A stretch of DNA of 64,000 bases from Massariosphaeria phaeospora (GCA_011032825.1 JAADJZ010000003.1:1612001-1676000), one strand, 5' to 3'. Positions 46,171 to 57,250 are shown, counted from the stretch's first letter. The notes: generated by a model from the letters alone, not told the origin. A program made the numbers and translations.

Positions 46171-46584
46171 AGACGCTGGTGTCGAGTTAGACATGTATAT
46201 CTGTACTACTTGTAGCAAGATGCGTCTAGCGAACAGCGCGCATGGCTACATAGACGTCCGCACTGTCCTTGTGATTGACACCTGCACCGTTACCTGCAGG
46301 CCCCCACCTTCACCGCAGGCACTTTCATCGCAGTCGGTCAATGTGAGTGCCTGCAGCTCGTCTCTCTCACTTGGTCGTGCCTTCCCGCTCTTGCCTTTAC
46401 TTCGTCGACTGCCGACTGCCGATTCCAGTATATAAACGCCTACTCGTAGTCCGTCTCCTCGTCTCCTCTTCCACTCCTTCAACCACTGCCATCGGCCCCC
46501 GACTGCAAATTCATTAGCCATGTAAGAACACGTCTTATCGTAAGCACAAGACAGTTTACTGACAGCGTGACAGCGACAGCAAAT
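46171..46584. promoter_or_regulatory. promoter and leader of the two-module secreted protein gene
   Basis: A TATATAAA element lies at 46429..46436, about 150 nt upstream of the ATG at 46585. The leader contains a minimal start-stop (ATGTAA, 46520..46525) overlapping a GTAAGA donor, with an acceptor at 46565, suggesting a 44-nt leader intron. Confidence 0.5.
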
Positions 46585-47433
46585 ATGCGTGCCACGCTGG
46601 GACATGTTCTCGCTCTGGTCGGACTGGTGGCCGCTACACCGGGCACCGTCATCCTTTGCTCGCAGCACGACCTCAAAGAGAACTGCGAGGTCGTCAACGC
46701 TTTCAATCATTGCGTCGACTTCCCCCCCTCGGTCAATGGCATGACCAAGTCTTTGTTCCAGTGGAGTGGCGTTCACTGCGTCTATTACTACCAGAACGGC
46801 TGCCGTAGCGATAAGGCCAGCAGGACCATCAACACACTCGACACTACCATGTACTATCCCAATCTGGGAAGGTACGAATGGAGGTTCCGAGCCGTCAAGT
46901 GCTGGGTTCCTCAGCCAGCTGCAGAGGCCGAAAGCCGCGATATCGATATCGGTAGTCCAGAAGCCGAGCTCCCCAACGACTCGGACAATGAGCCACAAGG
47001 CTTTGCGGTAGATGGCATCCCCGAGTCCCCCCAGGACACCGCCAAAAACCTGCCCCGGTTGCCTCGCCGATCGCAGCCAGGCGACGTTGCCGACCAATTG
47101 CCCGACCGGCCGGGCGCCGTTGTGATCTGGAATACGCCGTACACGACGAATTCGAATGTGGCGTACAACGCGTGGCGCGACTGTGTCGACGTGGCCAACG
47201 ACCCAGCCACCACTATCTTCCAGTCCAAGGGCGCTGTCTGCTACTATTGGAATGCCAGGGGCTGCGTGGGCAACCATGCACGGTCGATGGATGGGCTGCA
47301 GGAGCCTAGATGGTGGACCGACGCAAATAAATGGAAACACGGTCTCGTGAAGAGCATGGCGTGCCTCCCGCGTGTGGACATGCAGCTGATGGGGGACGTG
47401 GAGGAGGTTGGCGGACGGTACGAGGCTGCTTAG
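46585..47433 (+). CDS. secreted protein with two copies of a four-Cys module
   Basis: This is a single-exon secreted protein of 282 residues with a signal peptide (MRATLGHVLALVGLVAATPG). Two copies of a module are visible. In the first, C43, C65, C73 and C106; in the second, C200, C219, C227 and C260. The spacings C-x7-C and C-x32-C are identical in both copies. Shared residues include CVD, a G before the second Cys (SGVHCVYYYQNGC / KGAVCYYWNARGC), a short ID/MDGL segment, and VKxxxC at the end. Two extra Cys (25, 34) occur only in the first. An acidic, Pro-rich linker with a dibasic LPRR site joins them. I do not recognise the family. It could be a wall-associated protein, antimicrobial or host-interaction protein; the function is open. 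Confidence 0.8.
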   Translation: MRATLGHVLALVGLVAATPGTVILCSQHDLKENCEVVNAFNHCVDFPPSVNGMTKSLFQWSGVHCVYYYQNGCRSDKASRTINTLDTTMYYPNLGRYEWRFRAVKCWVPQPAAEAESRDIDIGSPEAELPNDSDNEPQGFAVDGIPESPQDTAKNLPRLPRRSQPGDVADQLPDRPGAVVIWNTPYTTNSNVAYNAWRDCVDVANDPATTIFQSKGAVCYYWNARGCVGNHARSMDGLQEPRWWTDANKWKHGLVKSMACLPRVDMQLMGDVEEVGGRYEAA

Positions 47434-47988
47434 GTCTTCTGTTCTGTCAGCGTAGCGAGTGGGGTGTTTCAATCTTCTTCGATGCCCCTTTGATGAACGT
47501 TATGAGAGGCGGCTACAAGGAGATGGATGGTACATAATTTAATGGAGGATCCCGTTTATCCATGGCAATACCTAGACTCCAGAACAATTTGAGTAAGGTC
47601 AATCTGCAACTGAATGTGGTGTGTGCTGTGTTTCCGTGACTAGTCTACAGGAGGTTTACATATCTGGTGAACGACACTTTTAAGAAAGATCAACTTCCCA
47701 AGATCAAGCAGCCATTGTAAGAATCAAACCATTAAATATCTCAAGGTTGTATGGGTATATATATACACACTTTCGCCAGGCTGCTTTTCTACCCTGGCCG
47801 GATCAATGATTTGCCCGTATCATAATAATAGTTTTCATCGTGACCAATGCGTTGCTCTTGTTTCCAGAAAGACGGCTTGCTCCCCAACAAAATGCATAAA
47901 GTCAATAGAAGAAAATCAAACATACGTCCAATGCGTACTCCAGAGAATATGATAACCTCCACCACACCAGGGCACCGAGTGAGCAGTT
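47434..47988. other. convergent spacer
   Basis: This is a 555-bp AT-richer spacer between the 3' ends of the secreted-protein and Kelch genes. No gene is seen. Confidence 0.4.
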
Positions 47989-50590
47989 TTAGTCTTTGTT
48001 GATGACCCGCAGACTCCTCCTCGGGTTCAACAACACACCCCTAGTTCCCCAGAACGACGGCTCCGACCCCGCGAGCAGGTCATCCGTTACACTTCCTTCG
48101 CTGCTCCTTCTACCCAAGGGATCCATACCTGCTGCTCCTGCGTACCCGGTTTGCGATGCTTCGCCACTCATTCTGACACCATCGGCTGAGCCAGGGATAG
48201 GAGGACGCTCGCTAGAAACCTTGGACGACGTCGTCGCCGTGACGCCTGCAACGAAGGGATTGCGCTTCTCCGTCTCGGAACGCTGGGTCACCATCGCGGC
48301 GTGGTTCTTCCAGACTGCGACTTGCTTGCGGTAGATCCAGGCGCAGAAGGCAAAATACGCGGCCACAATGGCGAATATGCCGGCGACAACCCCTGCGACG
48401 ATGGCGCCGATGTTGGGCCCACCTTTGCCACCTCCGGCTGCACCTGCTGCGGCAGTCTCTGTGATGATGGCTCCATCGGCGCCGGTTACGGTGTAAGTTA
48501 TCGGCGTACCAGACTTAAAGGGGCCTTCCGTGGGTGTTTGAACGGGCGCGGTAAGCGTCGCACCACCTGTTTCTTTGCCGCCGATTACCTGTTGTACAGG
48601 TGACGGGACGGCGTAAGCATAGCTTCCTTCGAGACCGGCTTTGGAGTCGAAGCCGCGCTGGTTTGCTTGTTGTCCGAGGGGGTTGCCTTGGGAGTCCTCC
48701 TTGCCTTCCCAGGCTTGAAGTGCCCGGTCGCCCGTGAGCGCGGTAAACTGATCACTCCAGGATAGAGAAGACATATTGAATACGTATATCCCAGGCGAAT
48801 CACACGACAGCTCTTTAGGCACGTAGCCACCGACAACAATCATTTGTCCATCCCAGACATGGCAAGTGTGGCCGGCGCGGGCGGGCGGTACACCTTGCTT
48901 GGACATATCGACCTCGATCCAGGTGAAGGATGGAACCGACAAGATCCACATATCATCATACTGGGTCTGGTCCCCTGCGGGTTGAAGACTTTGACCTCCA
49001 AACATATGGATGTTGTACGACGAGCCGCTGTAAGCTCTGTCAGTAATGCGCGGAACTTAACTAGGACAACATATTTTGGGACGTACTCTGCAGCAGCGCC
49101 GACTACAGCACAGGGATTGACCCGGAATTTAGGCACCTTCCCACTCGTGGTCTGTTTATACCAAGACGACGTTGCGATGTCAAAAACGTCAATAATGTTC
49201 ATCTGCGTCTACGTTCATGGTTAGTGAAATCTGCTTCACTGGCTGCATATCAAACTTACAAACGTGTCGTTAGTACCACCACCAAGGCCTAGCAAGAGAC
49301 CCTGCTCTCCAAAGCCAGGGACATAGACCAGCACTCCATCAGCGCGCTCGGGGAATCCTGCAGAGCCTTCCGAACCATCAGTAACGTTTCTCCATACGCC
49401 GCCTTCGCTGGCAGTTTTTCCGTCCCGAAGGCTTTCCACCGCGTTGTTGGAGTGACCCGGGAAGGTAAACTCGACCATACTCTTTAGGTATACTCTGTCG
49501 ATTTGAGTGTTCCACCCCTCCGTTGTCCACATGTCCAGATGACCTCCGAAGTACCAACCTCTTCCGAGTGTTGAAACGCCAAATCCTGAACCTTCAGCAG
49601 AACGCTGGATAGGTTGGCCGTCCTCTGGTGCTTTGTCGCCAGCAGATGATTTAGGGTTTTTGTGCTCGAACCATTGCTTCGAGCTAAGGTTATATTCCCA
49701 TGTGGACACCGCTGTCGGCGGACGTGGCGGTTTATGGGAGAACTCGCCTCCGTATAGATATAGTGAACCAAGCGAGTTCCAAAGCGTTCCAAGCGCGACT
49801 TCCGGTGGACCAGAAGGGCGAGGCAAGCCGGTCAAAGAGGGTTTGCTGATTTGCCAGGATTTGGTGAGGTCCAGGGTGAGGAAATCGTTGTCTTGAAACA
49901 AGGAGGGTTAGCGCAGTAGTGACTAAATTATGGTTGACTTACTCCATGTGTCCTCAGTCTGCTTAGGATTAGTAATCGAATTTCCTCCGTAAATGTAAAG
50001 TGTCCCGTTGACAATGGTAGCTGTGCGGGTGAGCTAAAGTTCGCGACACTAACTTCCGCCTGGCAATACTCACATTGATGAGCCCATCGTTTGCAAACAT
50101 CCGTCTTGGAATCCTCCCGTTTCACGAAGCTGGAACTTTCCTTATAGTCGATGGAATTTCGCGGAATAACGTTACCTCTGGCGCCCAGCGGAGTAATTGG
50201 GCCTGTCTGGATGACAGGTACCAAGAGTGCTAGAATAATGGCCAACAGCCCGAATTGATGCATTCTGGACGGCGGCTTCGTTCTGGGGCTAATTTGCAGA
50301 GGCGTGTTTGGCAGCGCTTCGAACTCGCCACGATCTAAATCAGATGCTGACTCCCATCCACCATCTAGCTCGTCGGAATGTTCTTCCAGCTGTCCCAAGA
50401 TGTCGTTCTGACTTCGAAATCGAACCGTTCTAGCAGGTGGTAGAGGCCTCGTGCTTAAGTCGGGAATCAACACGGGCGCAGGACTACGATCTCTCTGGAC
50501 CGTTGACTCGTCCACCAGTCCGACCTCTGTGAATATAGATTTCCGCCGGCCGTGCGAGTCAACGGTGGGTTGCGGCCGCACTCGCTCCAT
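47989..50590 (-). CDS. Kelch-repeat membrane protein
   Basis: Exons are 50074..50590, 49943..50020, 49260..49891, 49087..49208 and 47989..49027, all canonical and in frame (795 residues). The central part is a Kelch beta-propeller: NGTLYIYGGNSI, LGSLYLYGGEFS, GRGWYFGGHLDMWT, NIHMFGGQSLQP, and GHTCHVWDGQMIVVGGYV. One membrane helix follows near the end (IGAIVAGVVAGIFAIVAAYF), then a cytosolic Ser-rich tail. Near residue 110, MHQFGLLAIILALLVPVIQT could be a signal peptide if translation starts at 50263, or a signal-anchor if the 109-residue acidic N-terminus is used. Similar proteins are common in Pezizomycotina, probably at the cell surface; the partner is unknown. Confidence 0.82.
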
Positions 50591-51907
50591 TGCTCAGGGG
50601 ATCCGACACGGTTGCTCGGTGGTGGTGTGTATGAGGGAAACAAGGAGTGAAGCAGCGGACTGTTGACTTCTACTGCCCTCGGGAAATTGAGCACATGTGT
50701 CCAGGCCGAGCTGGATTATAGGCAAAAGTCGAAACACGCAATGTAGGTATTGGTGGCGATACAACCGTGCTGGTAGGGCGCTAGAATATGCAAAAGAAAG
50801 GGTGCTCGGTCGCTTCGAGCAACAGTCAACGGGCGCAGTAGATAACGGCCAAACAACAGGGAGCACAAGATGGTGGTCGGGGTTGGGACGCAGCGTGAGT
50901 ATGGAGCGTGGCAGTACCGAGGACCGCGCCGGTCACCTTGGAACGCCATGGCTCGTCGCTGTCCCCTTAGAGCAGGTTGAAGGGCCGCGGACGTCATGGG
51001 ACTGCCCGGCCAGGTAGTGATCGCTGCATGGCCATGTCGCTGTTGGCTAGCGACCAGGGCGGCATTGGTGAGCAGCCTTATCCTTGTACCAACGGAGGCC
51101 GGATAATGATTGGAGCATGACGCCAGCCAAGAACGAAGGGAAAGGGAGCGCCGGCGCGAACGTCACAGAAACTGCCAACCCAAATTGCCACTTCCGCCAG
51201 ACAGGTTCCTGACCCATGAGATTCTGATATCCATGCGCTGTTACATGTTGAATACATTGCCGTGTTTCCGAGTGTCCCGCGGCACGGATAAAAAAAGCCC
51301 CGCTCGCATGTTTGGACTCTGTTCGTCCAGAGCTTCAATCCACCTGGAGTCTTGTCCAGCAATCCGCTTGTACACCGTACGGAGTAGCCGCTGGGTTTTC
51401 GTCGTACTCAGCATCGGGTGTCGCTTGATTCGAATATCAGCTGCCACGTGAACGATTTACGTGCGCCGGGTCTATTGAAACTGCAAAATGTTGCTATTTT
51501 TAGGCCGTTAGCCGGATCGTACTGGTAGTCGTATCACCTAGCTGCCACTAGTGGCGCAGGTACTCTGGCGTTAAATCAACGTTGACATTGCCTGTTACTC
51601 TCCAAGCGAATGTTCCTCGCAAGCACCGCCGCGGGGCAGCTCCCAGCGAGGTCATTATCCATAACGATCATGGGCGCACCACCTATCACTGTTATAACTT
51701 TGCTCCCAAAGTGCCGTGGGCCGTGGTAGAGATTGTGCACTGCGAGTCGCGGTATTGTAAGTACAAATGGAACAACTCTACAGAAGTCGTGAGGCCAGTA
51801 TCGCCCATGGGTGTCTACAAGAGCATTCGCTCGTCGGCCTTCCTCGCCATACTGCATATTGAGTTTAGAGGAACGAGGTGGAAGTGTTTGGTTCGTTCTG
51901 AAGTATT
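50591..51907. other. gene-free stretch of 1.3 kb
   Basis: This stretch lies between the start of the Kelch gene and the 3' end of the AlkB gene. Frames in it (for example 51582..51968, plus) have no domain features. It holds the Kelch promoter; nothing else is recognised. Confidence 0.4.
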
Positions 51908-53333
51908 TTATACGCCTATTCCTAGTGACCCAAGGGTATCTGTTGGCTGTCCGTTGTCATTTTCGTGATGCCTCAATTCCCTAGCCCAAGGAGGCTCTCC
52001 ATCGTCGTCAAACTCGGCCCACTGAAAGAACGAGCATCCATTTTCGCCGGGAACGTAATTCGTGTAGCACATCCACATATATCTTCCCCTATTCTCTTTC
52101 TTCTTGGTGACGCACCTCAATACCGTAGGCATACCGCATTTGCATTTTGGAATGAACTTCGGATGAAGATTGTCCCTGTAGAATCGATACGTTATATTTA
52201 GCCTCTTGTTCTTCGCTAAAGGATGGGGATCGATAGCTTGTGCTGGGCTGACTGAATGCTTCCATTCTTCCTGCATCTCAGCATGCATGATCAGGAGCGA
52301 ATTGTGCGGTAGATGGATGGAGATCTGCCCCTGCGCGTCTGCTAAGGAGCCGTCTTCTTTTCTGTGGTCGTCGTCCTCGGCGATCATTTTACGGACGCGG
52401 AACTCGCGAGCAACGCCGAGGCTTAGGCTTCCAATAACTGCCCGAGGACCCAGGTAAGTGAGCTGGTCTGTATGGTACCCGAGGTTTTCTTGGGGGCCGT
52501 CATAGCAGTTTACAAAGGCTGTGTTGGCCTTCCATGGTTTCGGTGATTGGTGCTTTAGCTTTCTGCCGCCAGGATAGAATTCACGTATACGGCGTTGCAC
52601 TTCCTCATTAACAGCTTCTTCGACAGCAGGCACGGCTTTGAGCATCCCCGGGAGACATTGACGAACATCCTAGAGCTTGTTAATGAGAGAGTACAACGAC
52701 TCCGCTGAGGCGGGGGAGATGGCAAACCTCTATTTTCCGTCCATCATAGATGTATTCAGTCTTCTGCTCTTCGGCATCGGCTAAGTTATTGACATAGAAA
52801 CAGAAAGAATGAAGTGACTTGACGACCTTGTCGAAAAGTTTGAATTCTAGCTTGGAGTAGGTAGGTGAGTCCTCTAGCAATTCGAGAAGAAGAGTGTCTG
52901 CTTGTTTGGCCGGTAGGAAATTGTGGATAATGGAACATGGAGTGTGGGCTTCAATGTCTTCCGGAGAGTACAAGTATAGCGTCTTGCCCTTCTTGACCAG
53001 GGCCTTCTTTGCCGGACCGCCGCCTCGCGCCGGAGTAAGATAGAACGATGAAAGAGAAGATTGGTATCCGGTCCCCGCCTTAGCCGGCCGCTTTCTTGGA
53101 GTTGAGGTCCTGGTCTGAGAGAGGAGATTAGCGGCCTGCTGAACGGAACCTTCCGAAGCTAGGAGGGCCTCTAGGAGCGATGCTGCGTCCACAACTGCGG
53201 GGTGAAGAGAGGCCAGGAGTGCGAGCTTGACATCGGTCGACTCGTCCTCTTCTCGGGCTGGCGGGCTGAACTGCCTGGTGCGTTCAACGGGACGTTCTGT
53301 TTTCCGTCGCTTGCAGGAGACAAACGCGTCCAT
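51908..53333 (-). CDS. AlkB-like Fe(II)/2-oxoglutarate dioxygenase with CUE-like, PIP-box and GRF elements
   Basis: This is a nucleic-acid demethylase of the ALKBH2/3 type (oxidative removal of alkyl lesions), 455 residues. Exons are 52728..53333 and 51908..52669. Residues about 36-72 (LALLASLHPAVVDAASLLEA...) look like a CUE/UBA-type ubiquitin-binding helix bundle. QSSLSSFY at 91-98 matches the PCNA-interacting PIP-box pattern. The catalytic domain includes WKANTAFVNCYDGPQENLGY, the iron-binding HxD in YHTDQLTYLG, the second His in WKHSVSP, and the 2-oxoglutarate-binding RLNITYR. The C-terminus carries a GRF zinc finger (CKCGMPTVLRC ... WMCYTN ... GCSFFQWAEF). The combination suggests recruitment to replication forks or ubiquitylated PCNA, which is inference. 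It is divergent from PEX7. Confidence 0.9.
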
Positions 53334-53531
53334 GCTGACGTGTTGGTATAGACAAGCAGGGATATGGCGAGATGGTGGGCCTGCCGACTACGCGTTTTTG
53401 ACCAGACGCCATATCACGTGATGTCTGCCCCGCCCGCCTCCCGGAGCTGCTCTCCTCCTAGCTCCATCACATGTCCCCGTGCAGCGCGCGGGCGGCCACC
53501 ACCGTCTGCGCACGATGCACTCGCCAGCACC
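53334..53531. promoter_or_regulatory. bidirectional promoter AlkB-like / PEX7
   Basis: Only 198 bp separate the start codons of the two divergent genes. A TATCACGTGATG element with an E-box core (CACGTG) lies near 53411..53422. Confidence 0.55.
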
Positions 53532-54659
53532 ATGCTCGAATTCCGCACGCAGGGCTACAACGGCTACAGCGTGAAGTACTCGCCCTTCTTTGACTCCCGC
53601 CTCGCGGTTGCGGCGTCGGCCAACTTCGGGCTCGTTGGCAATGGCCGCCTCTACGTCCTGGAACTGACGGCAAAGGGCATTGTCGCCGAGAAGTGGTATG
53701 CGCCCGGATCCCAGCGCCGTCACATCGGGCTACACTGACCGCCGTCGCCTTCTAGGTTCGACACGCAGGACTCGCTGTTCGACACAGCCTGGTCGGAGGC
53801 GCACGAGAACCAGCTCCTCGCTGCGAGCGGCGATGGCTCGATCAAGCTGTTCGACATCACCCTCTCCGACTTCCCTGTCCAGTCGTGGCAGGAGCACGCC
53901 CGTGAGGTGTTCGCCGTGCACTGGAACCTGGTTGCGAAAGACACGTTTCTGTCCAGTAGCTGGGACGGCACCATCAAGATCTGGAATCCTCAGTCCAGTG
54001 CCAGTCTCACTACCCTCCCCACCCATTCGTGCACCTACTCGGCCGAGTTCAGCCCACACAGTCCAAATATCTTGAGCAGCGTCAGCTCGGACTCGCATCT
54101 ACGCATCTTTGATCTCAGGACACCCGCCTCTGCCTCCAATCACCTTACGCTCAGCATCCCGATCCACACCCCACCAAAGCCTCGCATGGGCGCAGCAGCC
54201 TCTGTCGGAATCGCACCCTCCGAAGCCCTCACGCACGACTGGAACAAATACCGCGACACGGTCCTCGCAACCGCCGGCGTTGATCGTCTGATCCGCACTT
54301 TCGACATTCGCGCTCCCAATGCTGGGCCTGTCGCAGTGTTGGCTGGCCACGAGTATGCCGTGCGGCGCATCACTTGGTCGCCGCACCTCTCCGATATCCT
54401 CCTCAGCGCTAGCTACGATATGACGTGCCGGGCATGGACGGACGGGAGTGCTATGGGTGTCACCCAAGTCAAGCAGGAGAATATGGTGCACCAGGAGCCC
54501 ATGGCTCTCGGTGGCGGACGGCAGATGGGCAGAATGGGGCGACACACGGAATTTGTTACTGGCGTAGATTGGTGTCTATTTGGCGCCGAGGGCTGGTGCG
54601 CCAGTACTGGGTGGGATGAAAGAGTTTTGGTGTGGGATTGCAGGGCGCTGATGCAGTGA
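53532..54659 (+). CDS. pex7: PEX7, peroxisomal PTS2 import receptor
   Basis: This is a WD40 beta-propeller of 355 residues that binds PTS2 signals in the cytosol and delivers cargo to the peroxisome. Exons are 53532..53695 and 53756..54659 (intron joins EKW|FDTQDSLFDTAWSE). The start MLEFRTQGYNGYSVKYSPFF with RLAVAASANFGLVGNGRLY is typical of Pex7. WD repeats follow: NQLLAASGDGSIKLFDI, DTFLSSSWDGTIKIWNP, PNILSSVSSDSHLRIFDLR, LATAGVDRLIRTFDIR, DILLSASYDMTCRAWT and CASTGWDERVLVWD. Two fungal insertions (around PKPRMGAAASVG and GGGRQMGRMG) interrupt the propeller loops. Highly confident. Confidence 0.95.
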
Positions 54660-55083
54660 TCTCGAACGCGGGCTGAACATTTCAGAAGGGAAATATTGCA
54701 TGTACACGGCGTTGAGAAGTTCGTGGGTACTTGTTATCAGAGTGGTCCTAAGATATCGTGATATAAGGAGTGATGGAAATTTGGTGTTATCATGTGGATG
54801 CAAGTTCCGTACTGATACCGACCCTAAATTAACTCAAAGGTTGAATACGCTACATGTGCCAGATGATTCCTAAGCCTATTATATGGGCGTCACAAGATGA
54901 TTAAGAGTAAACCTTGTGACCTTCCCAAACCGGCGATAACATCAAAACCGACAAGTGAACAAAGCGAACTGTAATTTAACGTCTGCCAACTAGCATCCAT
55001 TGCTTTTCATCATGGTACTGCAGTTGATTCTTCTAATTAAACGCCTCATCAGTTCTCGTTTCCAGCTCATCGTAGCATTCGCG
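54660..55083. other. intergenic, no gene seen
   Basis: This is a 424-bp spacer between two plus-strand genes. The open frame of the next gene extends upstream to 55000, but the hydrophobic segment it adds is doubtful. Confidence 0.4.
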
Positions 55084-55833
55084 ATGAACTTCTCGGAAAC
55101 CCCATGGAATAGCCGTCTGCGGACGCCTGCAAGATCAGCTCATGCGTTCGAGAAAGCCCAGCAAACGCCTAACCACTTACCCGATTCCCTACCACTTGAA
55201 AGCCACAAAGCCAAGAGCATGAATCAAGTGCAGTTCCAAACTCCTTCAGCAGCACCTCCGCCACAGAAGCGCACCTTGAGATACACCAAGCACTCACGCG
55301 AGCAATCGTCGACAACCCCATCAGCCCACTCATCTCTCTCCCGTTCTCCTTCAAAGAACTCCACAAGGGCACTCGGACCGGACCCTGCCACACTCGCCAA
55401 ACCAGAACATCACACGCACAAGCCCTGGCTCGTAGCACTATCCAACACTGCGATCCATGCACAGCATCTAGGAAGACTAGACGGCGACATCACAACACTC
55501 GCCCAAGAAGTAAAGGATTTGAAACAGGCCCTGGCACATCTAACAGCCCAGAATCAAGCTGGGACACAGCAAAAGAACAGTAAGGAGCGGAGCAGGTGGG
55601 AAAATGTAGAGGACCTGGTACGGGAGAATGTAAGACTGCAGAACGAGGTCGCGGCAGTGGAAAGGGGATGTGGGGCGAGAGGGCAATGCTGTAAACGGAA
55701 AAAGGACCAAGAATGGAGTGATTGGGAGAATATGGAGATACTTGTGAGGGAGAATGCGAGTTTGAGAAACGAGGTTGCGACACTGAAGAGGGCACAGAGT
55801 GGGAGAATTGTAAAGACAGCGGACTTGCAATGA
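55084..55833 (+). CDS. coiled-coil hypothetical protein with internal repeat
   Basis: This is a single-exon gene of 249 residues if started at MNFSETPW. An in-frame Met at 55000 would add a 28-residue hydrophobic leader. The first half is disordered, Ser/Thr/Pro-rich and basic. From about residue 125 the sequence is helical (LGRLDGDITTLAQEVKDLKQ). Two related units follow, at 172-190 (WENVEDLVRENVRLQNEVA) and 214-232 (WENMEILVRENASLRNEVA). They share 13 of 19 residues and probably form a coiled coil. Between them is a Cys/Lys patch (GCGARGQCCKRKK). No family is recognised; it may be a scaffold or centrosome/septal-type protein, but that is speculation. Confidence 0.65.
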   Translation: MNFSETPWNSRLRTPARSAHAFEKAQQTPNHLPDSLPLESHKAKSMNQVQFQTPSAAPPPQKRTLRYTKHSREQSSTTPSAHSSLSRSPSKNSTRALGPDPATLAKPEHHTHKPWLVALSNTAIHAQHLGRLDGDITTLAQEVKDLKQALAHLTAQNQAGTQQKNSKERSRWENVEDLVRENVRLQNEVAAVERGCGARGQCCKRKKDQEWSDWENMEILVRENASLRNEVATLKRAQSGRIVKTADLQ

Positions 55834-55971
55834 TTCTAATTAGACATAGCAGAACGCTGCTGTGTGTATGCCGCGTCCATGCTAGTGGTATTCGTACAAG
55901 ATGTGCTAAGACCTACAAGGGTATACTACAAAGAAAACAAGCTCCACCTCCCGCTGCATGAAACGGTTTCT

Positions 55972-57250
55972 CTAAGGCTTCTCGAATTCAGTTTTGCCGT
56001 TACGTACAGTGGCATACCGCACCCTTCCTCCACTTTCCGAGTCCTGTGACGCTGGAGGAGTTTGTGGTGAAGAGCTCGAGGAGATTTCCTTGATTTCTTC
56101 GCGGATTTTCCTGGAGACAGCGTCCTGGACTGCTCCAGGGGGGCTCTCGGCGATTTCGTCGACGTCCTTTAGTGTGAGGACGTCGCTAATGCGGGAGCCG
56201 CGTGATTGTAGAAGCATGGTTGTAGGGCCTTCAAATTGGAGGAATAGCTAACTTTGTGTTAGATGAGAAGAGAACGCCTTAGTGAGGCTGACTGGAGACT
56301 TACACGATCGCCCCACACTGTTCGCCGTAGCCAGGTCTTGACGGTGTGGTATGCCGAAGCAAGTGCTCGCCATGTAGCTGTCTCGCTCATGACCCTAAAG
56401 AACTTGACGTTCTGGGCCAGTGAGCCGAAACCAAGGTCAGGGACCTGGAAGAGGAGATTTGCAGATCTGAAGCGGAACGGAAGGGGTGGACTGGCAGAGG
56501 CGCTGTACGCAACCACATTGCTTGACATTGTCAGCCTGACTCTCTGGTTCTTAGGTGGGCAAGCATACCTAGGATGAGCCACATAGCTTTCACCAGCCTT
56601 CAACTGCACCTGATATATCTGTCCGCTGCCAGCAAGCGCCAGTAGCCCGCGGCCTCTGACATGAGTATTGCCCCAATGCGCCAGGCCGAGCTTGACGTTG
56701 TACTGGGGCTTCAGCGAGAGAGTGTGGCCTGTCCATGCGAGCAGAGCCTGCCGCTGCGATATGAGCCAGTCTTCCCTTCCATCCAAGTGCACCGTGACAA
56801 TAGATGATATCGGGGCCTTGGTGGAGATCAGGGCGGTGATGGGCGTCGTCGAGGACACCTTCTGGTAGAGGAAAGGTATTCCCACGGGTGCGCGGCGGAG
56901 GGGTTCGAGGAAGGAGAGCGTGGAGAGAGTGTTTTCGGCTTTGCCGCTGAGGCCTACCAGCGTGCCGCGGCGTGTGTACAGGTGCTGGGAGGCGGCGAGA
57001 GAGACGGAGAGAAGCGAAAAGGGCGAGCCGACCACGTCGAAGCGGGCATCTCGAGACAGTCAGCTGTTGGGGGGCTAATTGGGCAGTGTACACACGTACC
57101 GGGAGAGGGTGATGGCGCCGCCGGGTCTGTCGACGAAGTCGTCGCCGTAATGTTGATGCCGCGCGCACCAAGCGGCGTCCGCCCAGGACTCGGCACAGCT
57201 CTGCGGAGACCAGCACTGGTCCACGGCAAGGCAGCCGGGCGACGCAACAT
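55972..57250 (-). CDS. aim24: AIM24, mitochondrial inner-membrane organisation protein
   Basis: This is an AIM24/TRAP-like fold protein of 390 residues. The yeast Aim24 supports MICOS and respiratory-chain organisation at the inner membrane. Exons are 57100..57250, 56304..57049 and 55972..56247. The presequence is [20 protein letters not shown] with a following Arg-rich stretch. After the first intron, [38 protein letters not shown] and [20 protein letters not shown] match the family opening. Later motifs include [33 protein letters not shown] and, across the second intron, [20 protein letters not shown]. The last ~60 residues are a charged extension. It is head-to-head with ATM1 across 225 bp. 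Confidence 0.88.

Noticed and set aside
46246..47472. 408-codon minus-strand open frame
   Set aside because: It is antisense to the secreted two-module gene, shows no domain or signal, and the plus strand has a signal peptide and ordered cysteines.
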